The notes under the pieces are model-generated. The model saw only the letters and a list, made by a program, of their open reading frames with translations, was not told where the DNA came from and searched no databases. A program made the position numbers and the translations under genes. Source: an uncultured Burkholderiales bacterium (GTDB taxonomy: Bacteria; Pseudomonadota; Gammaproteobacteria; Burkholderiales; Burkholderiaceae_C). From it: a stretch of DNA of 64,000 nt. Numbering within the stretch: position 1 is the stretch's first letter; every line of letters begins with the position of its first letter. Shown here piece by piece: positions 60,601 through 64,000 of the stretch. The stretch covers positions 62,001-126,000 of the forward strand of contig CAMFGY010000008.1 in assembly GCA_945952065.1 (NCBI GenBank), in the 5' to 3' direction.

Positions 60601-61800
60601 GAACAGTTGGCGGGATTCGCTCAGCTGGGCCCCACCGAAGGGCAACTCATAGTCCTGCCGTTCAAAGGACAAGAGCACATCAACCAAATGGTCGCGCCCA
60701 TGTTTGAGCAGCTTCAACGCTTGGCCCAGCTCGCTCAGCGGGTAGCGCGGGTGGCGCAAAGCCCCCAGCATTTGTTGCCCGACGTGTCGCAGCAAGTCGC
60801 GCACGCTGGCCTCGGGCTGGACCTCGATAGAGACCGCCAAGATGCCCGCGAACATGCCTGGCGTGCGCATGAAGCGGCGCCCGGAGCGGTTCAAGCTGGG
60901 AACGCCGATCAGCACGCGACTGCGTTGCTGCGTGCGGCACAGATACAGGGCCAGGGCGGCCAGAAAGCAGGCAAAGGGGCTGCTGCCCAGCGCTTCAACG
61001 GCCACGCACAGGTCGTCATAGCGGCTTCGATTCAGCGACAAATGGGCCAGATGGGCGGTAGGCAAACCCATCTCCTGGCTGGCCTCGGTTTGATTGGGTT
61101 TGAGGCTTGGGCTGCTCGTGCCCCGCGCATTGAACAGGGCTTGGGGCAGTTCCCCAATCTGGCTGAGCCAGTAGGCGGCATCTTGGGTGAATTGCGCCGA
61201 CTGCCGGTAGCTGAGCGAGGCGTGGATGAATGCTTGATATGAGGGAGGGGCCGAAGCCTCGGCGTCGACCGCTTGTGTGGGAGTTTGTGGCTGTTCCGTG
61301 CCCAGGCTCTGGTAGAGCTCGCTCCAGTGCTGCATGACCAGGCTGCTGCCCCAGCCGTCCATGATCAGATGGTGGAATTGAATCGTCAGGCCCCAAAGGG
61401 TGTCGTGCGCTTTGATCAGGGTAAAACGCCAGGGGGGCCGGCCGTCCAAGGGAATGGGTTCGCGAATGCGTTGTTGCCAATACACGCGCATGGATTGCTG
61501 CGGGTCGGCCGTGCCAGCGGGCAGCTCAATCAGGGTCAAAGCCGGCTCGGCATGCGTCAGCAGGATTTGTGTGCCGTCAGCCTGCGGCACCAGTCGCAAG
61601 GCGTCGCAGCGTTGCACCAGCAATTGCAAGGCATGTTGAAAGCGTTGCAGATCCAAGGGGCCCCGCAAAAAACCGGCGCCGCCGATGTTCAGATGAGCGC
61701 TGGCGGGCCAGGCGCGTTGATCCAACCAGACTTCGCGCTGGCTCAGCGAGAGCGGGAGTGTGTCGCCCGTGTTCAGTTGCGCGCTTTGTGTGGGTCCCAT
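57685..61800 (-). CDS. Single-module non-ribosomal peptide synthetase (C-A-T-TE)
   Basis: Activates one amino acid and condenses it with a donor, then releases the product. The 1371-aa protein has a condensation domain (about 12-440; HHLIMDG at 143-149), an adenylation domain (about 480-1030; TSGSSGRPKG 651-660, YGPTE 795-799, TGD 904-906, Lys1009), a carrier domain (GGDS, phosphopantetheine Ser1077) and a thioesterase (GFSVGG, Ser1215). The same architecture as EntF. The binding-pocket residues, aligned by hand, read D-P-I-A-A-C-V-I-F-K, which I cannot match to a known substrate. No other module, MbtH-like protein or phosphopantetheinyl transferase is in the window. Its start overlaps the patatin gene by 28 bp. 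Confidence 0.92.
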   Translation of the reverse strand: MGPTQSAQLNTGDTLPLSLSQREVWLDQRAWPASAHLNIGGAGFLRGPLDLQRFQHALQLLVQRCDALRLVPQADGTQILLTHAEPALTLIELPAGTADPQQSMRVYWQQRIREPIPLDGRPPWRFTLIKAHDTLWGLTIQFHHLIMDGWGSSLVMQHWSELYQSLGTEQPQTPTQAVDAEASAPPSYQAFIHASLSYRQSAQFTQDAAYWLSQIGELPQALFNARGTSSPSLKPNQTEASQEMGLPTAHLAHLSLNRSRYDDLCVAVEALGSSPFACFLAALALYLCRTQQRSRVLIGVPSLNRSGRRFMRTPGMFAGILAVSIEVQPEASVRDLLRHVGQQMLGALRHPRYPLSELGQALKLLKHGRDHLVDVLLSFERQDYELPFGGAQLSESRQLFAGLARYPLALSLCDFGKLSDPELVLEASSTCFEAGEAELLGARLWHLAQALSTAPEAQLESFALLPDEERWALIHGLHKDVAQLEAPQAYIDLFAHQAALWPERCALVWHEGQMSYGELARRVEELAERLRELGTHPNVVVAMAVERSPEMVLAVLAISRAGAAFLPLDPEAPLARLTGILLDSGAQALLLGPQASENLGSLHPRCMRVSLDTQQYPRPELSSGMRQEAARKAQTPPPQIRPQDLAYVLFTSGSSGRPKGVMIEHGALSRRLAWLSKAWAIQPEDRAAQGTQLCFDPALIELLLPLTQGASIALPPPGRLHPERLADFILRHGATFSAFVPSSLPGLLSGWRHGLAQPNAPALKLRVACCGGDVLTPALAERFMRETGAQLYNVYGPTEATIFASAWPCPTPQAAPQSPETAATTRPVQADLPIGRPIDDTRLYVLGPQMQVLPHGVLGDIYIGGAALARGYLGRPDLDAQAFVNDPFQAATAGPNSPSRLYRTGDRGWIDLAGRLHFSGRADRQIKLRGYRIELAEIEAACLSLPGVEQAHVQLIQCAGLPAALHAWLGGPGLEPNTISVGLRSLLPDYMRPNRILCLPSLPLNSSGKIEVAALPRSPDNPAAHTACAPTAPRTAMEKTLFELWQQALGPKPEQGLTRPTQVFGVHDNFFDLGGDSLAALSILGSMEERLGRTLALHYLADHPTIAELAQALSLPQPQAEILRSLSSHHNTATPNGEDGPPQGGPIIYLAASGLGDILRLQNLAAALQGTAELFMLQPPTEPAPTTMLALAKLYADAIETHQPAARPTFLAGFSVGGVSALETAHELRRRARPPLGLMLLDTIHPDAVFGGAAPWRTLGWLVRKLHMQELSMNGRRLSAMFSDPGLISQVMALKGHHCQAFDAPVLLIKSSGLAGWNRLLFRAWHRMMPQQLSTQTISGLHGSIFEPGHVQDLAKAMRQFMESVCPRENA

Positions 61801-63563
61801 GCACCGATTTTTTCCATGGCATAGCGGTAGCCGATCTCGGCAATATCGGCAGCACGGGTGTAGGCCATGAGGGAAAACTCCGCCACCGGCGGTTCGAGAT
61901 AAAGATCGGCCTGGGCAACGGTTCTGCTGCGTTGGCTCATACCACCGATATGGGCGGCGCTGTACAGGATGTCAGCGATGCCGGGCGAAGCCGGTGCATT
62001 CTTGAACGCCATGCGCTTGAAGGTGCTCCAGGTGCTCAGGCGTTCCAGCTTGGCATCGGCAAAGAGGCGTTCGCGTACATCCACATCAATGGCAATGAGC
62101 AAACCGTTGCCGCGGCGTCGCTCCAGCGGCGTCCCCAATCGCATGCGCATTGCTTGGACGGGCACGTTGTCAAGAATGGCGCCGTCCACCAAGAGCGCGC
62201 CTTGATGCAGCACGGGCGGCAGCAAGCCGGCAGGCGAATTGCTGGCCAACACGGCCTTCCAAAGCGGGCCGTGGTCCAGGACTTCGGTCTTGCCCAGGCT
62301 CAAATTGCATGCCGCAGCGAAATAGGGCTTCCACAACTGCTCAATCAATTGCTCGCCGAACATGGCCTGCAAATCACGTTCGACGCGCCGGCCCCGCACC
62401 AACGCCACCAAGGGCAAGGCCGGCCATTCACCGCCCGTGGCGAAACGCTGGGTTTGGCGCAGGATTTCTGGCAATTCAAGGCCACAGGCATATTGCGCGG
62501 CAATCAGGGCGCCCATGCTGTTGCCGCCAATCAGATCGACCGGGATGGCCGCTTCATGCAGGGCGCGTAAAACTCCCAAGTGGGCAAAGCCACGGGCACC
62601 GCCGCCGCCTAGCACCACGCCAAGCGCAGTGCCCGTCAAAAAGCGGGCCAGACGTTCGGCATCGCGCCGGTGGCTCAGGCGCAGCGGATAGATGCGCTCC
62701 AACTCCCGTCCGTGCAGCCAAGGATCGGGCCGTTCTGGCACCGCGCAGGAGTCGGCATGCAACACGGCCAAGTGCTTGCGCTTGAGCACATAGCCCGGCT
62801 CCCGGGACAAGCGCGCTTCGATTGGCGCCACGTCGGGTGTGGCTTGCGCGTTGGCCACAAAGATCAGTTGATCCGCCTGGCGACAGGCCTGCTGCGTCCA
62901 CGCCCAGTGCTCGTCCTGGGCACTGGCCTCGTAGACGATGAACTCATGTTCGTCCTCCAAACTCGCCAAGTTCTGCTCGGCCACCGGCGCTCGCACCAAG
63001 ACCACACGGCCTTGGTGCGCCAAGGCCAGGGTCAATTCGCGGGCCAGCTCGGCGGTGGGCACTTGGGCGTTCAAGGGAATCAGCGCAAAAGTCTGCGCCA
63101 TGCGCCGACTGCCTGTTTCGCTGACATTGCGCAGTCGGTCGTAAACAGCCTTCAAAAAGACCTGAGACAAGGCCAGGGGAAAGCGCTTGAGCAAGGCTTC
63201 ATACGCGGAACGGTGGAGCAGGGCCAGGGTGGAATCGCGCACAGCGGTGACGTCTTGTGCACGCGCCTGGTTCAGAATCAAACCCAGCTCGCCGATGCTT
63301 TGGCCGGGTTGGATTTGGTTGTACAAAAGAATCTGGCCGCTGGGGTCTTGGCGTGAGACCCGCAGGCCGCCGCTGATGACAAACACAATGCTGTCGGAGC
63401 GATGGCCTTCGCTGATGATGCGCTCGCCACCATGGACCTGCCGGATCTCAATCGCCTCTGCCAAGGCTCGCAAGATGGGGTCTTCCAAGCTGCCGAAGAC
63501 TGCGCTTTCTCGCAGGACTTCGAACACGCGTTGCTGCTGGGCTTCGGCGCTCGCTGGGTTCAT
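61773..63563 (-). CDS. Cyclic-nucleotide-binding patatin-like phospholipase (NTE family)
   Basis: Probable lysophospholipase/phospholipase, 596 aa. Residues about 15-140 form a cNMP-binding domain (SIVFVISGGLRVSRQ; GQSIGELGLILNQARAQDV, although the usual Arg-Ser-Ala of cAMP binders is altered). The middle (about 155-300) is Rossmann-like. The patatin domain has the oxyanion loop GGGGARG (319-325), nucleophile GNSMG (Ser349) and the DGA dyad (Asp460). This matches neuropathy target esterase-like bacterial proteins. First gene of the patatin-NRPS-VTT operon. Confidence 0.9.
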   Translation of the reverse strand: MNPASAEAQQQRVFEVLRESAVFGSLEDPILRALAEAIEIRQVHGGERIISEGHRSDSIVFVISGGLRVSRQDPSGQILLYNQIQPGQSIGELGLILNQARAQDVTAVRDSTLALLHRSAYEALLKRFPLALSQVFLKAVYDRLRNVSETGSRRMAQTFALIPLNAQVPTAELARELTLALAHQGRVVLVRAPVAEQNLASLEDEHEFIVYEASAQDEHWAWTQQACRQADQLIFVANAQATPDVAPIEARLSREPGYVLKRKHLAVLHADSCAVPERPDPWLHGRELERIYPLRLSHRRDAERLARFLTGTALGVVLGGGGARGFAHLGVLRALHEAAIPVDLIGGNSMGALIAAQYACGLELPEILRQTQRFATGGEWPALPLVALVRGRRVERDLQAMFGEQLIEQLWKPYFAAACNLSLGKTEVLDHGPLWKAVLASNSPAGLLPPVLHQGALLVDGAILDNVPVQAMRMRLGTPLERRRGNGLLIAIDVDVRERLFADAKLERLSTWSTFKRMAFKNAPASPGIADILYSAAHIGGMSQRSRTVAQADLYLEPPVAEFSLMAYTRAADIAEIGYRYAMEKIGAWDPHKARN

Positions 63564-63586
63564 CGCCTCAGTCTAGCCTCAGGCTC

Positions 63587-63623
63587 AAAAAAAAACAGGT
63601 CCGTGTTTCTCAACACGGACCTG
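63587..63623 (-). terminator. Strong intrinsic terminator for the leftward gene at the window end
   Basis: A perfect 12-bp stem CAGGTCCGTGTT/AACACGGACCTG with a 4-nt loop, followed on the minus strand by nine T. It separates the gene at 63679-64000 from the patatin operon. Confidence 0.85.
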
Positions 63624-63678
63624 CGTTGCTGCGCGCGAGCCGGGTGGCGGCTGTCGCGCGCAATGCGCTTGACTAGGA

Positions 63679-64000
63679 TCAGTTGGGCATCAAGGCCGAG
63701 CCCAGGGCTTGCACGGCTTCATCCAGCTTGGAGGCGGCCAGCGCCTTGCACTGCTCAAGCGAGGCATTGGGCAGATGGCCAAAGGTAGTGGCACTCTTGC
63801 CGGGCTTGAAGAGCAACTCCTTGCCGCTGACCGGCAACATCATGGTGCGGGCGGTGATGACGCAGGTCTTGCTGCTGTCCATGCCGCCTTCCACCTGGCT
63901 CAGAAAGCCCCATTTTTTGGCGGGATAGAGCTTCACGAACTTGGCCGACTGGGTCTTCAGCCAAATGCTTTCGGCCGTTGCTTGATCCATCCAAGGTGCG
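63679..64000 (-). CDS. Partial gene, unknown function, cut by the window end
   Basis: The frame is open through the window edge; an internal ATG at 63990 gives 103 aa, but APW precedes it in frame, which looks like sequence just after a signal-peptide cut. So the true start is probably outside the window. Visible: ESIWLKTQSAKFVKLYPAKK, CVITARTMMLP and two Cys residues (Cys45 and Cys80 from the internal Met) that could pair if exported. No family recognised. It ends before a strong terminator. Confidence 0.55.
   Translation of the reverse strand, partial: APWMDQATAESIWLKTQSAKFVKLYPAKKWGFLSQVEGGMDSSKTCVITARTMMLPVSGKELLFKPGKSATTFGHLPNASLEQCKALAASKLDEAVQALGSALMPN

Overview
The window reads as a chromosomal segment of a GC-rich betaproteobacterium of the order Burkholderiales, probably near Rubrivivax/Roseateles/Inhella. 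The evidence is the hda-HAD-pcnB-folK gene order, a DUF3579 gene divergent from argD-argF, a rpsP-rimM-trmD-rplS operon of standard order, a PEP-CTERM protein, and uniformly high-GC codon use. Taxonomy is inferred from gene content only. I saw no rRNA, tRNA, CRISPR array, insertion sequence or prophage.

Layout. (1) About 2.1-25.2 kb is a maltodextrin/starch/glycogen locus. A leftward operon malK-malE-malF-malG-periplasmic GH13 amylase is divergent from a rightward operon glgP-glgB-glgX-malQ, which ends in a clear terminator. A second divergent pair follows: a leftward secreted GH13 amylase plus esterase lipoprotein, and a rightward secreted pullulanase. Both divergent intergenic regions carry two copies of a GTAG-N5-CTAC-type palindrome, about 86-87 bp apart, so the locus looks like one regulon of an unseen repressor. 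Polymer would be cut outside the cytoplasm, imported by MalEFGK, and processed inside by MalQ, GlgP, GlgX and GlgB. No glgA, glgC, MalT, LacI-type regulator or outer-membrane porin is in the window. (2) 25.4-30.7 kb holds accessory genes: a transglutaminase/TPR lipoprotein, a YkgJ-like cysteine protein, a kinase-USP fusion, a phosphoesterase and a PEP-CTERM phytase-like esterase. (3) 30.7-34 kb holds argD-argF. Downstream of argF lies an unusual array in which the last 19 codons of argF are repeated twice, with stem structures whose arms change together. (4) 34-50 kb is mostly housekeeping: rpsT, murJ, hda, pcnB, folK, DUF47-pit (with a reversed Pho-box-like site), the rpsP operon, a CoA-type Nudix hydrolase and a CbiB-like protein. 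(5) 50-54.7 kb holds an EF-hand protein behind a sigma-28-like promoter, then Tim44, SDR, DUF938, RluA and phosphatase genes. (6) 54.7-64 kb holds an MFS exporter plus Cys-rich HTH regulator behind a strong AT-rich palindrome, then a leftward operon of cNMP-patatin, single-module NRPS (C-A-T-TE) and a VTT membrane protein.

Most noteworthy are the argF-tail array (30.81-31.19 kb), the four-site maltodextrin operator set, the patatin-NRPS-VTT operon, the sigma-28-like promoter of the EF-hand gene, and the palindrome in front of the MFS/HTH operon. All motif claims come from reading the sequence by eye; no database search or structure prediction was run.
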